Below are positions 6,725 to 6,881 of a stretch of DNA of 6,881 nucleotides, piece after piece (position 1 is the first letter of the stretch; every line of letters begins with the position of its first letter). The stretch is from Candidatus Cloacimonadota bacterium (GTDB lineage Bacteria > Cloacimonadota > Cloacimonadia > Cloacimonadales > TCS61), in contig JAOZPK010000111.1 of the NCBI GenBank assembly GCA_029932755.1, positions 1 through 6,881 of the forward strand. Direction: 5' to 3'. A program made the translations under genes and the position numbers. The notes below the pieces were generated by a model. The model saw only the letters and a program-made list of their open reading frames with translations, did no database searches and was not told the origin of the DNA.

Positions 6725-6777
6725 CAGAATACTCCCATTTCTTAATTTTGTTATCTATAAATTCTATTAATCAAGAT

Positions 6778-6814
6778 CTTACGGATGGTTGAGCTTGTGA
6801 AACCTCCGTAATGG
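6778..6814. repeat. REP-like palindrome, unit 1
   Basis: TTACGGA (6779-6785) pairs with TCCGTAA (6805-6811), and GGTT (6787-6790) with AACC (6801-6804). One T is bulged and the loop is 10 bases. Read on the minus strand the unit is CCA-TTACGGA-GG, spacer, CCA-TCCGTAA-G, the same plan as unit 2 in the opposite orientation. There is no T-run beside it, which argues against a simple terminator. It lies about 40 bases upstream of the nadE ribosome site. Confidence 0.65.
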
Positions 6815-6837
6815 TCATTGTTTTCAATTCAACCATT
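6810..6837. repeat. Linker hairpin joining the two REP-like units
   Basis: AATGGT (6810-6815) pairs with ACCATT (6832-6837) and ATTG (6817-6820) with CAAT (6825-6828), around a TTTT loop. The outer arms are the edges of the two flanking palindromes, so this hairpin and those two are alternative folds of the same DNA or RNA. Confidence 0.5.
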
Positions 6838-6865
6838 GCGAAGGATTTCAGCCATTCGCAAGGTT
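6831..6865. repeat. REP-like palindrome, unit 2
   Basis: AACC (6831-6834) pairs with GGTT (6862-6865), TTGCGAA (6836-6842) with TTCGCAA (6855-6861), and GG (6843-6844) with CC (6852-6853). Single bulged A's sit at 6835 and 6854, with a 7-base loop. Both arms have the form CCA-7mer-GG. The core differs from unit 1 (TTGCGAA against TTACGGA), but pairing is kept by matching changes in the other arm. No T-run follows. Confidence 0.65.
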
Positions 6866-6881
6866 ACTAGTATAGATTAAT

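Noticed and set aside
6725..6777. A nadE promoter between the REP-like units and the start codon
   Set aside because: TTGATT and TATAGA-like strings occur on the minus strand, but spacing is about 9 bases; no acceptable pair found.

Overview
The window is AT-rich, tightly packed bacterial DNA with six complete protein genes, one partial gene at the left edge and one tentative leader mini-ORF. Shine-Dalgarno sites are good (AAGGAG, GGAG, GGGAG), so this is ordinary bacterial translation. The family present at 4050-5945 (TIGR03545-like, membrane-anchored and periplasmic) is known only from outer-membrane-bearing bacteria. A low-GC diderm is therefore likely. A member of the FCB/Cloacimonadota-like groups would fit, but that is a guess from style, not a marker-gene result.

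Layout. (1) 1-142, minus strand: the first 47 codons of a MATE-family multidrug exporter, running off the window. (2) 143-399: a divergent intergenic region with candidate promoters in both directions, a perfect 9-bp A/T inverted repeat touching the rightward -35 box, and a 16-codon ORF that overlaps the next gene by ATGA. (3) 400-2677, plus strand: three genes joined by overlaps (TAATG, then ATGA). They encode a HAD-superfamily phosphohydrolase, a ComF-like phosphoribosyltransferase and a divergent DprA/Smf-like Rossmann (SLOG-type) protein. This is the accessory-looking part of the window and the best candidate for an undescribed system. (4) 2678-2846: a convergent spacer with one short hairpin. 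(5) 2847-6724, minus strand, transcribed leftwards: nadE, then a TIGR03545/AsmA-like membrane-anchored protein with a long charged coiled coil, then a Cys-rich zinc-finger/TPR protein. Gaps are a few bases and one RBS is nested in the upstream stop codon, so this is an operon. (6) 6725-6881: the nadE leader, holding two related REP-like palindromes in opposite orientation joined by a third hairpin.

How the genes may work together. nadE makes NAD+; its two downstream partners look like envelope and scaffold proteins and share no obvious pathway with it. In the plus-strand cassette, a PRPP-dependent transferase could make or alter a nucleotide-like compound and the HAD enzyme could dephosphorylate it. 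The DprA-like protein could bind that compound or single-stranded DNA. ComF and DprA are both known from natural transformation, yet here they sit with a HAD enzyme in a compact three-gene unit and both lack standard features of the competence proteins. A conflict/defence or nucleotide-signalling role is a hypothesis, not something the sequence proves.
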